DNA from: Lachnospiraceae bacterium
GTDB lineage: Bacteria > Bacillota_A > Clostridia > Lachnospirales > Lachnospiraceae
DNA: 15,942 nt
NCBI GenBank assembly: GCA_017435025.1
Contig: JAFSFU010000300.1
Span: 1 to 15,942 of the forward strand
Direction: 5' to 3'
In this document: positions 7,425 to 15,205 of the stretch, one piece after another
How positions within the stretch are numbered: the first letter of the stretch is position 1
Layout: each line of letters begins with the position of its first letter
The notes under the pieces: generated by a model
Databases searched by the model: none
The model's input: the letters and a program-made list of their open reading frames with translations, nothing else
Told to the model about the DNA's origin: nothing
Position numbers and translations under genes: made by a program

Positions 7425-8594
7425 CTAGATTAGTGTGTGGATCAGGCGGAAAACCTGTTCCACAGTTGCGATCATATTGCTGCGGGCATTTTCAGTATCC
7501 ATTGCTTCATCCAGAGATACCACACCGCGCAGGATCGGGAAAAAGGCATCGATTCCGTGTTCATTGCAGGCAGTTGCGTCTGCCGTCACACAGCCGGAGA
7601 ATGCCAGAACTTTTTTGTCAAATTTCTTTGCTGTTTTTGCCACACCGATCGGTGCCTTTCCCATAACGGTCTGTCCGTCGAGGCGGCCTTCACCGGTGAT
7701 GACGAAATCAGCGTCTTTCACATAATCATCCAGTCTCGTTTCTGTAAGCACAATAGAAACGCCGGATTCCAAAACTGCGTTGGTAAATGTGGAGAAGGCG
7801 AAACCAAGCCCGCCGGCTGCTCCTGTGCCCGGGTATTCGGCATCTGCGTCAGCAAATACCGTTGAGGCGATCGCAGCAAATTTGCCAAGCCAGGAATCCA
7901 TATCGCGGATCATTTCCGGTGTAGCTCCTTTTTGCGGTCCATAGATCGCGCTGGCACCGAGCGGTCCGCAGAGCGGATTGTTGACATCGCAGGCGATCTT
8001 GAAGGTACATTCAGAAAGCTCCGGTACAGTATGTTCGGTGGTGATGGCAGCCAGATCAGACAGTCCATATGCCCCGAAACGGATGGGGGATCCGTTTTTA
8101 TCCAGCAAACCATATCCAAGGGCCTGCAGCATGCCGGCACCGCCGTCATTGGTGGCGCTTCCGCCAATGCCCATGATAAATTTTCTGCAACCTTTTTGGA
8201 TCGCATCCAGGATCATCTCACCGACACCGTAGGTAGTTGTCTTTAATGGATTGCGAAGTTCCGGCGGTACAAGGGTAATACCGGCCGCCTGCGCCATTTC
8301 CATAACGGCGGTCTTTCCGCTTATTCCCGCAGAACCGGGCATGGAAAGATCATCGATAATTCCGTATTTTGCAGTCACAGGTTCTCCAAGCGGACCGGTT
8401 ATGGTGATTGTCTGTAAGGTACCGCCCATACCAAAGGTCAGGGCCTCAACGGTTCCCTCACCGCCATCTGCCAGCGGACGAACACAGATATCTGCGTCCG
8501 GATAGATATTTTTGATTCCGGTTTCGATGGCATGTCCCGCTTCAAGAGAAGAGAGACTGCCTTTAAAGGAGTCAATCGCGATCGTCACTTTCAT
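7425..8594 (-). CDS. glxK: Glycerate kinase (GlxK/GarK family)
   Basis: Phosphorylates D-glycerate with ATP, feeding it into lower glycolysis; the family makes 2-phosphoglycerate in most bacteria. The 389-residue length fits the family (about 380). Visible motifs: IAIDSFKGSLSS (5-16), RPLADGGEGT (39-48), MGIGGSATNDGGAGM (141-155), YGPQKGAT (218-225) and ITGEGRLDGQTVMGKAPIGVA (299-319). Two ATGs are possible. The upstream one (8600) sits only 1 nt from the AGGAGG site and would add Met-Ile. The one at 8594 is 7 nt away and gives the usual MKVTIAIDSFKG start, so it is chosen. The gene is first in an operon with the ZIP transporter and divergent from the two-component system. No glyoxylate or tartrate catabolic genes are in view. 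Confidence 0.93.
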   Translation of the reverse strand: MKVTIAIDSFKGSLSSLEAGHAIETGIKNIYPDADICVRPLADGGEGTVEALTFGMGGTLQTITITGPLGEPVTAKYGIIDDLSMPGSAGISGKTAVMEMAQAAGITLVPPELRNPLKTTTYGVGEMILDAIQKGCRKFIMGIGGSATNDGGAGMLQALGYGLLDKNGSPIRFGAYGLSDLAAITTEHTVPELSECTFKIACDVNNPLCGPLGASAIYGPQKGATPEMIRDMDSWLGKFAAIASTVFADADAEYPGTGAAGGLGFAFSTFTNAVLESGVSIVLTETRLDDYVKDADFVITGEGRLDGQTVMGKAPIGVAKTAKKFDKKVLAFSGCVTADATACNEHGIDAFFPILRGVVSLDEAMDTENARSNMIATVEQVFRLIHTLI

Positions 8595-8600
8595 GATCAT

Positions 8601-8747
8601 TCCTCCTGATAAAGTGATACTATGGTGAGTTTACTACATTTCAGAGTAAAGTACAAGGTCAATTCGAGGCAAACCTGTGGCGTAGTATTTACCGAAATGG
8701 TGCAAAATGTTATACTAGAGAAAGAAGTGGTAAGGAGGAATGACAGC
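8601..8747. promoter_or_regulatory. Divergent intergenic region with regulator promoter
   Basis: For the rightward response regulator, TTTACC (8688-8693) and TATACT (8711-8716) are spaced by 17 bp with an extended TG at 8708-8709, a good SigA-type promoter. AGGAGG at 8733-8738 lies 9 nt before the ATG. For the leftward glycerate kinase the best -35 is TTGACC (complement of 8657-8662), but no convincing -10 follows at the right distance. Confidence 0.65.
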
Positions 8748-9449
8748 ATGGCAAAACGCATTTACGTAGCTGACGATGAACAGAATATCTGCTTTCTGAT
8801 CCGAAATTTTCTGGAGAAAGAGGGCTATGAAGTAGAGTGTTTCGAAGACGGAGAATCGATTTTGGCGGCCTGCGAGAGAAGTATGCCGGATATGTGTATT
8901 CTTGATATTATGATGCCGGGAATGGATGGTTTGACAGTCTGCACCCAGATTCGAAAGAAGAGTCATGTTCCGATCATTATGGTTTCGGCTAAGGATTCGC
9001 CGCTGGACCGCATTACGGGAATTACACTGGGAAGTGATGATTATCTGGTGAAACCGTTTCTTCCGCTGGAGCTGGTGACCCGTGTGAAAGCATTATTCCG
9101 CCGTGTGGAGGCGTTTTCAGCGCAGGAAGAGGAAGTGCGCGAGGATCTGGAATTCGGCGATATCCGCCTGTACCCGAAGCGCCGCGTGGCAATGCTTTCA
9201 GGAGCAGATTTTGCTTTAACTCCGTTGGAGTTTGATTTCCTGTGCCATATGCTGGAACACCCGGAACATGCTGCCAGCCGAGACGATCTTTTGAAAGCGC
9301 TCTGGAAGGTGGACAGCAAAGAAGTGGATACAAGAGCAGTCGATGATATGGTGAAACGTTTGAGAAAGAAATTGAAAGAGCAGGGCAGTTCGGTAAAGAT
9401 TGAGACTGTGTGGGGATACGGCTTCCGATTGACTGTCAGTGGTGAATAG
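8748..9449 (+). CDS. OmpR/PhoB-family response regulator
   Basis: Cytoplasmic DNA-binding response regulator of 233 residues. The receiver domain (about 3-115) has the acidic pair Asp9-Asp10, phospho-acceptor Asp53 in CILDIMMPG, Ser80 and Lys102 (YLVKPF). The C-terminal winged helix (about 132-230) has LEFGDIRLYPKRR, LTPLEFDFLCHMLEHP, the recognition-helix region DTRAVDDMVKRLRKKL and the closing WGYGFRL. The frame extends upstream to 8622, but the ATG at 8748 is chosen because AGGAGG lies 9 nt before it and the protein then starts with the normal KRIYVADDE. It lies 17 bp before a histidine kinase gene, its cognate partner. Target genes are unknown; the small secreted protein downstream is the nearest candidate. 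Confidence 0.95.
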   Translation: MAKRIYVADDEQNICFLIRNFLEKEGYEVECFEDGESILAACERSMPDMCILDIMMPGMDGLTVCTQIRKKSHVPIIMVSAKDSPLDRITGITLGSDDYLVKPFLPLELVTRVKALFRRVEAFSAQEEEVREDLEFGDIRLYPKRRVAMLSGADFALTPLEFDFLCHMLEHPEHAASRDDLLKALWKVDSKEVDTRAVDDMVKRLRKKLKEQGSSVKIETVWGYGFRLTVSGE

Positions 9450-9466
9450 ATGAGAAAGGCGAGACG

Positions 9467-10867
9467 ATGAAACTAAGTATCCGAATGAAGATATTCCTGC
9501 CGGTCATGGCTCTTTTAGTCATTTTTCCTATGGCTGTATGGCTGGTGTTTCGGTATGCGCTGGATGTCCATATGAACTATAATGCCAGAAGAAATCTGGA
9601 CTGGGCCATCGGACGTGTGGTGGAGATCCTGAAAGAGGATGAGGATCTGATCGGGGAGTTCGGAGAGGAACTGGCCGGCGAGAGTGTGGAAACCCGGATG
9701 ATGGCGGTTGGCGATGGATATCGTCTTCTGTATCCGATGGATTTCAGCACGTATCCGGAATTGAATGAATTGTATACTCTGTTTCTGACGAAGGCAACCG
9801 GAGCAGAGGATTCCTGGACGACCGGTGTGACGGTGGAGGAAACTGTAGGGGAAGAAAAATACCTTCTTTATTATCAGGATCTGACAGAAGAGACCGATGA
9901 ACAGGTGAATTATGTGGTCCTATATTCTCCGCTGTACGATACCAGCAGGATTATGTCCCATGTGTCCCAGTTTGTATTTATGGTTGTTCTTGCAGCCGCA
10001 GCTGTTTCGATCGTGCTGTTCTGGTTTGTGGCCGGAAGTATTTCCGGACCGGTGATCCGACTTTGCGAGGCAGCCAGAGGTATCGGTGAAAAACGGTTTA
10101 AGAAAGTTGAGACTGGAGCAACCGTGAAGGAATTGTGTCAATTGGAGGACGAGATCAACCGAATGCAGGAAAAACTGGCCCAGGCGGATCAGGCTGAGAG
10201 GACCTTTTTCCAGAATGCATCCCATGAACTGCGTACCCCTCTGATGTCGATCAGCGGTTATGCTCAGGGAATCCAGTGCGGTATTTTTGACGATGTGTCT
10301 CAGGCTGCCGGAGTGATCATGGACGAGAGCACTCGTCTGACGGAAGTGGTTGACGGCATTCTTACACTGACCCGTATGGATCAGTCCCGCTACCAGCTGG
10401 TTCCGGTGGAAGTGGATATCAACGGGTTTGCGGAAGAACGACTGGAGCTTCTGGAGGGATTTGCCTATTCCCAGAAAAAGAAGCTGGTGTTTACTCCCGG
10501 TGTGAGAAAGACGATGATCCTGGATGCCATGCTCTTGGAGCGTGCATTTTCCAATGTGGTATCCAACTGCATCCGGTATGCGGAGGATACGGTAACAGTT
10601 GCGATCGAACCGCAGGAGAGCAGGGTTATACTTACGATTTCTGACGATGGACCGGGAATTCCGGCAGAAGAAACAGAGCATATTTTTGACCGGTTCTACA
10701 AAGGAAAGAATGGAAACCATGGACTTGGTTTGGCGATCGCTAAGCGATCCCTGGAATATATGGGCGGCTCCGTGCATGCAGTCAGTTCTGAAGCTGGGGC
10801 TGTATTTGTACTGACTTTACCGTATGATTGCCGCAGCTTTGCCCCAGAAGACTGGAAAGATTTGTGA
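9467..10867 (+). CDS. Sensor histidine kinase, HAMP/HisKA/HATPase
   Basis: A 466-residue membrane kinase partnering the preceding regulator. TM1 is at about 9-30, an extracytoplasmic sensor region of roughly 135 residues follows (31-166), and TM2 is at about 169-190. HAMP runs through VAGSISGPVIRLCEAARGI, then HisKA with the phospho-acceptor His253 in FFQNASHELRTPLMSISGY. The HATPase domain has N-box NVVSNCIRYA (Asn363, Asn367), G1 DDGPGI (393-398), F-box IFDRFYKG and G2 HGLGLAIAKR. All catalytic residues look intact. The sensor region is acidic and rich in Glu and Asp, with no domain I recognise, so the signal is unknown. The start ATG is 17 bp after the regulator stop, with a modest GAGAAAGG ribosome site. 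Confidence 0.95.
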   Translation: MKLSIRMKIFLPVMALLVIFPMAVWLVFRYALDVHMNYNARRNLDWAIGRVVEILKEDEDLIGEFGEELAGESVETRMMAVGDGYRLLYPMDFSTYPELNELYTLFLTKATGAEDSWTTGVTVEETVGEEKYLLYYQDLTEETDEQVNYVVLYSPLYDTSRIMSHVSQFVFMVVLAAAAVSIVLFWFVAGSISGPVIRLCEAARGIGEKRFKKVETGATVKELCQLEDEINRMQEKLAQADQAERTFFQNASHELRTPLMSISGYAQGIQCGIFDDVSQAAGVIMDESTRLTEVVDGILTLTRMDQSRYQLVPVEVDINGFAEERLELLEGFAYSQKKKLVFTPGVRKTMILDAMLLERAFSNVVSNCIRYAEDTVTVAIEPQESRVILTISDDGPGIPAEETEHIFDRFYKGKNGNHGLGLAIAKRSLEYMGGSVHAVSSEAGAVFVLTLPYDCRSFAPEDWKDL

Positions 10868-10895
10868 TATGCTATAGTTACAAAGGAGGGTGCCA

Positions 10896-11372
10896 ATGAG
10901 AAAGTTCGTATTTTTATTTAGTTTGGTGTTCTGTCTTCTAAGTATGACTCTGGTGGGATTCGCTGCACCGACCGAGGCGGAGAAACAGAAATACGCAGAA
11001 GCGATTGAAACAAATCTGACGGAAATGTTAAAAGGCAGTATAGCACTTGATAAAGGAAGCGCTGATAATAAAACATATTTGTTAAACTGGCTGTTGGCGG
11101 AAACACAGCCGAAGGAAGCAAAAAAGATCGTGACAAAGATTGAAAAGCTGGAAGCAGAGCAGGCAAAAGATCGTGAGAGTATGGATCCGTATCTGCAGGC
11201 GAAGAAGATCTGTGATGAAAAACTGAATGCGGACGGAGCGAATGCAGCTTTGGAGAATGTAATCCGTATCCAGAAAGACTGGCTGAAAGACCAGGAGGAG
11301 ATCACTGCACTTTGGAAGAAAGTGGATCTGATCTTGAAGAAAGAATCCCCCGAATGTGAGAGCAGGCAATGA
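10896..11372 (+). CDS. Small secreted helical protein of unknown function
   Basis: A 158-residue protein with a signal peptide (MRKFVFLFSLVFCLL..., likely cut near GFAA, residues 21-24). The mature part is highly charged (Lys/Glu) and predicted helical: about 27-50, 70-92 and 100-148, with a coiled-coil look in IVTKIEKLEAEQAKD. There is no lipobox and no enzymatic motif. A GTG at 10890 is in frame, but the ATG at 10896 is chosen because AGGAGG (10884-10889) lies 6 nt before it. It starts 28 bp after the kinase gene and shares its terminator, so it is probably cotranscribed and may be an input, accessory or output of this two-component system; that is inference. I do not recognise a family. 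Confidence 0.75.
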   Translation: MRKFVFLFSLVFCLLSMTLVGFAAPTEAEKQKYAEAIETNLTEMLKGSIALDKGSADNKTYLLNWLLAETQPKEAKKIVTKIEKLEAEQAKDRESMDPYLQAKKICDEKLNADGANAALENVIRIQKDWLKDQEEITALWKKVDLILKKESPECESRQ

Positions 11373-11391
11373 AAACCTGCTCTTTTGTTTT
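11359..11391 (+). terminator. Terminator of the two-component operon
   Basis: AGAGCAGG (11359-11366) pairs with CCTGCTCT (11376-11383), followed by TTTTGTTTT (11383-11391). The left arm lies in the last codons of the secreted-protein gene, and its TGA stop (11370-11372) sits in the loop. Confidence 0.88.
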
Positions 11392-11502
11392 GCATCCTTT
11401 GTTTCAGATAAAAGTGGAATAAAGTCAGATGAAAACGCATAAATATCATTTGTTGGGATTTGGGTATGCAGCACCGCCGAAAACGAGAAAAGAGTGGAAA
11501 AA

Positions 11503-11532
11503 TTGGCCGGAATATGGTTAAATAGAGATAAT
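11503..11532 (+). promoter_or_regulatory. Possible promoter of the S1-alarmone-dtd-aminopeptidase unit
   Basis: TTGGCC (11503-11508) and GATAAT (11527-11532) are separated by 18 bp. Each differs from consensus at one or two positions. It lies about 30 bp before the S1-domain gene and after a strong terminator, so a promoter is expected here. Confidence 0.45.
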
Positions 11533-11563
11533 ATGAATTGCTGCAGAAAGAAGGTATTTTGAT

Positions 11564-12463
11564 ATGGAAACAATGGCTGATTTCAGAGAAGAACTGGAAG
11601 CGTCCTTAAAAAAAGTAAGAATTGGTGATGTGATCACAGGCACCGTTATTGATGTAAAAGAAGATGCTGTCCTGGTGGATCTAAAGACTTATGCGGATGG
11701 TATTATCCGTAAAGAAGATCTGAGTGATGATCCGGAATTCAATATGCTTTTAGAGATTCACCCGGGTGATGAGATCACCGCGACTGTAATGGCGACCAAC
11801 GACGGAGAGGGCAATATGGTTCTTTCCAAGAAAGAAGCGAATGCTGTTCTCGCATGGGATAAATTAAAACAGATGATGGAAGACCGCACAATGGTAAAAG
11901 TAAAGATCCAGGAAGTGGTGAATGCCGGTGCGATCGCATATTTGGAGGGAATCCGTGGCTTTATTCCGGCATCCCGTCTCTCTGATGAGTATGTGGAAGA
12001 ACTGGAAGAGTGGAACGGTAAGACCATCGAGGTAACGGTTATCACAGCTGACGAGGAATCCCGCCGTCTTGTACTGTCCGGTCGCGAGGCTGCAAGAGAG
12101 AAAAAACAGGCAGAGTTGGGTAAAAAGATCGCAAAGTGTGAAGTTGGCGCAGTGATGAGTGGTACTGTTGAAACACTGAAGGACTACGGCGCATTTGTGG
12201 CTCTGGAAAACGGACTTACCGGTCTCCTTCATATTTCCCAGATCAGCACCCAGCGAATCAAACATCCGGGTGCAGTGCTGAAAGAAGGTCAGGAAGTGAC
12301 TGTTAAGATCATTTCCACAGAAAATAATAAGATCAGTCTCAGCATGAAAGTTCTCGCAGAGGAACAGGCAGAGGCAGAGTCCCATGAAACATTTGATTAC
12401 AAAGAGGAAGGTCAGGCAAGCACAGGACTTGGCGCCCTCTTAAAAGGTCTGAAATTTAACTAG
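11564..12463 (+). CDS. S1-domain RNA-binding protein (ribosomal protein S1-like)
   Basis: A 299-residue cytoplasmic protein with three S1 (OB-fold) RNA-binding domains at about 20-91, 107-174 and 193-262. The third, GAVMSGTVETLKDYGAFVALENGLTGLLHISQIS, is the most canonical. The first starts GDVITGTVIDVKEDAVLVDL and the second carries GIRGFIPASRLS. The acidic tail (266-283) ends in GLGALLKGLKFN. It is shorter than the six-domain proteobacterial S1 and resembles the short S1-like proteins of Firmicutes, which bind RNA and associate with ribosomes or mRNA. Start ATG has AAGG at 11551-11554, 9 nt upstream; a second ATG at 11573 is possible. It heads a run of four close, same-strand genes. Confidence 0.9.
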   Translation: METMADFREELEASLKKVRIGDVITGTVIDVKEDAVLVDLKTYADGIIRKEDLSDDPEFNMLLEIHPGDEITATVMATNDGEGNMVLSKKEANAVLAWDKLKQMMEDRTMVKVKIQEVVNAGAIAYLEGIRGFIPASRLSDEYVEELEEWNGKTIEVTVITADEESRRLVLSGREAAREKKQAELGKKIAKCEVGAVMSGTVETLKDYGAFVALENGLTGLLHISQISTQRIKHPGAVLKEGQEVTVKIISTENNKISLSMKVLAEEQAEAESHETFDYKEEGQASTGLGALLKGLKFN

Positions 12464-12517
12464 TTTTTGCGTGTGTGATTTCAGAGTACGATCCTGTGCA
12501 GAAATGAGGATTGTATT

Positions 12518-13156
12518 TTGAATCGTAAAATTGACAAGACCGATCAGGTTGACCAGTGGAAGTCAACGATGTTTTTATATAGTTCAGCACTCAAATCTAT
12601 CAACACAAAGATTGAGATCCTGAACAATGAATTTATCCAGCTTTATAATTATACACCGATCGAACATGTAACATCCCGATTGAAGACACCGGACAGTATT
12701 GTAAAGAAACTGCAGAATGACGGCGTTGATGTGACCATCGAAAATATGGTGAATCATCTGAATGATATTGCGGGTGTGCGTATTATCTGCTCGTTTATGT
12801 CGGATATTTACCCGATCGCGGATATGATCGCGAAGCAGGCCGATATCACAGTTCTGCATGTGAAGGATTATATTAAATTCCCTAAAACGAACGGCTATAA
12901 GAGTTACCACATGGTGGTAAGTGTACCGGTTTATCTGTCCGACGGTAAGGTGGATACGAAGGTGGAGATCCAGATCCGCACCATCGCGATGGATTTCTGG
13001 GCTGCCCTTGAGCACAAGATTGCCTATAAATTCGAGGGTCAGGCACCGGAGAATCTGGAGGCAGAATTAAAGGCATGTGCCGATATGGTGGATATTCTGG
13101 ACGCGAAGATGTTCTCCCTGAATCAGGCGATCGCCGAACTGGGGAACGACAAGTAG
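12518..13156 (+). CDS. relQ: Small alarmone synthetase, (p)ppGpp synthetase RelQ/SasB type
   Basis: Transfers pyrophosphate from ATP to GDP or GTP to make (p)ppGpp, the stringent-response alarmone. The 212 residues contain only a RelA/SpoT synthetase domain; there is no HD hydrolase, TGS or ACT domain. Motifs: YTPIEHVTSRLKTPDSI (45-61), DIAGVRIICSF (83-93), the G-loop-like TNGYKSYHMVV (124-134), and VEIQIRTIAMDFWAALEHKIAYKF (149-172) with catalytic Glu150. This matches the B. subtilis YjbM/SasB pattern. The start is TTG, supported by AGGA at 12507-12510, 7 nt upstream; the next in-frame ATG (12569) would remove 17 residues. It lies 54 bp after the S1 gene with no terminator between. Small synthetases are usually controlled by transcription or by allosteric ligands; nothing specific is visible here. 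Confidence 0.92.
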   Translation: MNRKIDKTDQVDQWKSTMFLYSSALKSINTKIEILNNEFIQLYNYTPIEHVTSRLKTPDSIVKKLQNDGVDVTIENMVNHLNDIAGVRIICSFMSDIYPIADMIAKQADITVLHVKDYIKFPKTNGYKSYHMVVSVPVYLSDGKVDTKVEIQIRTIAMDFWAALEHKIAYKFEGQAPENLEAELKACADMVDILDAKMFSLNQAIAELGNDK

Positions 13157-13191
13157 CGAAATGTACAAAAACTTTTTGACGGAGGATTGAC

Positions 13192-13647
13192 ATGAGAGCA
13201 GTACTTCAGAGAGTGATAGAAGCGTCCGTCCGTGTGGACGGCGACGTGGTCGGCTCCATCGGCAAAGGATTTTTTATTCTTCTCGGCGTATCCGATGAAG
13301 ATAATGAAGCAGTTGCCGACAAGCTGGCAGATAAGATCTGTAAACTGCGTATTTTTGAAGATGAGAACGGAAAGACAAACCTGTCCCTTGCAGATGTGGG
13401 CGGTGAACTTCTTGTTGTGAGTCAGTTCACCCTGTATGCAGACTGCAGAAAGGGCAACAGACCGAGCTTTATCGGTGCGGGTGCACCGGCAGAGGCAAAT
13501 CGTTTGTACGAGTATTTTATGGAACGTTGCAAGACCCATGTGGAAAAGGTGGAACATGGCATCTTTGGCGCAGATATGAAGATTTCTCTGGTGAACGACG
13601 GTCCGTTTACCCTTATGCTGGACAGCAAAGATCTTTTTACAAAGTAA
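13192..13647 (+). CDS. dtd: D-aminoacyl-tRNA deacylase
   Basis: Hydrolyses D-amino acids, and glycine mischarged on tRNA-Ala, from tRNA in the cytoplasm. The 151-residue protein matches the family throughout: [17 protein letters not shown] at the N-terminus, [27 protein letters not shown], the active-site SQFTLYAD (77-84), [10 protein letters not shown], and the Gly-cisPro motif as [11 protein letters not shown] (135-145). The residue after Gly-Pro is Phe where Val is more usual, a conservative difference. GGAGG at 13181-13185 lies 6 nt before the ATG. It begins 35 bp after the alarmone synthetase; dtd also sits beside rel genes in many Firmicutes. Confidence 0.96.
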   Translation: MRAVLQRVIEASVRVDGDVVGSIGKGFFILLGVSDEDNEAVADKLADKICKLRIFEDENGKTNLSLADVGGELLVVSQFTLYADCRKGNRPSFIGAGAPAEANRLYEYFMERCKTHVEKVEHGIFGADMKISLVNDGPFTLMLDSKDLFTK

Positions 13648-13662
13648 ACAAAGATTTGTTTA
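13645..13662. repeat. 18-bp AT-rich palindrome at the dtd stop codon
   Basis: TAAACAAAGATTTGTTTA is an 8-bp perfect inverted repeat with a 2-bp centre. It starts with the dtd stop codon and lies 38 bp before the aminopeptidase start. It is too AT-rich and lacks a U-tract for a terminator. It could be an operator or a weak RNA hairpin. Confidence 0.4.
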
Positions 13663-13700
13663 GCGAATCATGGAATCATAAAGAGAAAAGGAGAAGAAAA

Positions 13701-15092
13701 ATGGCAGGTAAGGAATTAGAGAAAGAGCTGTTATGGGAAACTCCGCATATTGCGAAAGAAGCTCCGGAGCAGTTAGAGGCAGCACATGCATTCTGCGAAG
13801 GCTACAAAGAGTTCCTGAACAAAGGTAAAACAGAGCGTGAGTGCGTGAAAGAAGCGATCGCAATGCTCACTGCAGCCGGTTACAAGGAGTTTGATGAGAC
13901 AGTAACTTACAAGACTGGTGATAAAGTATACTGGAATAACCGCGGCAAAGCGCTGGTTGCAGCTACCTTCGGTAAGCTGAGCCCGGAGGCAGGTATCCGT
14001 ATGAACGGTGCTCATATCGACTCTCCGAGACTGGACTTAAAGCCAAACCCGTTATTTGAAAAAGGCGATATCGCGTACTTAAAACCGCATTACTACGGCG
14101 GTGTTCGTAAGTATCAGTGGACAACCGTGCCGCTTGCTATGCATGGTATCGTTGGCACAAAGACAGGAGAGATGATCGAGATCACCATCGGTGAGAACGA
14201 GGGCGAGCCGCAGTTCTGTATCACAGATCTTCTTCCGCATCTTGCTGCTGACCAGAACGGCAGAAAGCTGGGCGAAGGTGTGAAAGGTGAAGAGCTGAAC
14301 ATCATCGTTGGCTCCATCCCGTTCATGGGCGAAGAAGAAGATAAGATCAAACAGCCGGTGAAACTGATGGCTATGAAACTTCTCAACGAGAAGTATGGCA
14401 TCACAGAAAAAGATTTCACACGTGCTGAGATCGAGATGGTACCGGCTTACAAGGCACAGGATATCGGTCTTGACAGAGGCCTCATCGGTGCATACGGTCA
14501 GGATGACAGAGTATGCGCATATACTGCTTTAATGGCTGAGATGGAAGCAGTAGAGCCGGAGCACACAACTCTTACAATCCTTGCAGACAAGGAAGAGATT
14601 GGTTCCACAGGCAACACAGGTCTCAACTCCGATTTCGTTCTTCACATCGTTGAGGATATCTGTGACAACCAGGGTGCCAATACAAGAAAAGCACTTCGCA
14701 ATTCCCTGTGTTTATCTTCCGACGTAAACGCAGCTTACGATCCGACATGGTCTTCCGTATACGAGGACAGAAACGCAAGCTACATCCACAAAGGCTGTGT
14801 TCTCACAAAGTACACAGGCTCCAGAGGTAAGAACGGTTCCAACGATGCCAGCGCTGAGACAATGACAGAAGTGATCAACATCATGGATGCCAACGGCGTT
14901 TACTGGCAGACAGGCGAGCTTGGTGCTGTAGACGTTGGCGGCGGCGGAACCATCGCTCTCTTAGTGGCTCATATGGACGTGGACGTTGTGGATCTTGGTG
15001 TGCCGATCCTCTCCATGCATGCACCGTTCGAGCTGGCTTCCAAGCTGGATGTTTACAATACTTATAAGGCGTTCTGTGCGTTCTATAAATAA
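13701..15092 (+). CDS. M18 family zinc aminopeptidase
   Basis: Cytosolic metallopeptidase releasing N-terminal, often acidic, residues from peptides. The 463 residues carry the M18 metal and catalytic signature: His105 in AHIDSPRLDLKP, Asp268/Asp269 in YGQDDRVCAY, Glu298-Glu299 in DKEEIGSTG, Asp341 in SSDVNAAYDP and His440 in SMHAPFELASKLD. The frame is open upstream to 13527 inside dtd, but the ATG at 13701 is chosen because AAAGGAG lies 7 nt before it and the N-terminus fits the clostridial family. Codon use in the later part resembles that of tuf (aac, atc, gct, gtt preferred), suggesting high expression. It is the last gene of the run and is followed by a strong terminator. It could have its own promoter in the 53-bp gap after dtd, although none is clear. 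Confidence 0.95.
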   Translation: MAGKELEKELLWETPHIAKEAPEQLEAAHAFCEGYKEFLNKGKTERECVKEAIAMLTAAGYKEFDETVTYKTGDKVYWNNRGKALVAATFGKLSPEAGIRMNGAHIDSPRLDLKPNPLFEKGDIAYLKPHYYGGVRKYQWTTVPLAMHGIVGTKTGEMIEITIGENEGEPQFCITDLLPHLAADQNGRKLGEGVKGEELNIIVGSIPFMGEEEDKIKQPVKLMAMKLLNEKYGITEKDFTRAEIEMVPAYKAQDIGLDRGLIGAYGQDDRVCAYTALMAEMEAVEPEHTTLTILADKEEIGSTGNTGLNSDFVLHIVEDICDNQGANTRKALRNSLCLSSDVNAAYDPTWSSVYEDRNASYIHKGCVLTKYTGSRGKNGSNDASAETMTEVINIMDANGVYWQTGELGAVDVGGGGTIALLVAHMDVDVVDLGVPILSMHAPFELASKLDVYNTYKAFCAFYK

Positions 15093-15131
15093 GAAAAATA
15101 TATTTCCTTGAATGGAAATTAATGAGAGAGG

Positions 15132-15164
15132 AAAATCCCGGGATGAGTGATGTCCCGGGATTTT
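15132..15164. terminator. Bidirectional terminator between convergent genes
   Basis: AAAATCCCGGGA (15132-15143) and TCCCGGGATTTT (15153-15164) form a perfect 12-bp stem around a 9-nt loop. A-rich and T-rich ends on both sides let it work for the aminopeptidase unit (plus) and for the 176-residue gene (minus). Confidence 0.92.
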
Positions 15165-15205
15165 CTGTGTATGAAGGCGGTTAAAAGATAGGGAGGATGA
15201 GACCG

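Noticed and set aside
8600..8622. Upstream starts: ATG at 8600 for glycerate kinase and 8622 for the response regulator
   Set aside because: The first is 1 nt from its AGGAGG site, which is too close. The second would add 42 residues unlike any receiver domain and lies upstream of the promoter and ribosome site.
13527..13700. N-terminal extension of the M18 peptidase inside dtd
   Set aside because: It overlaps dtd in another frame, has no ribosome site, and the ATG at 13701 has a good AAAGGAG and a family-like start.
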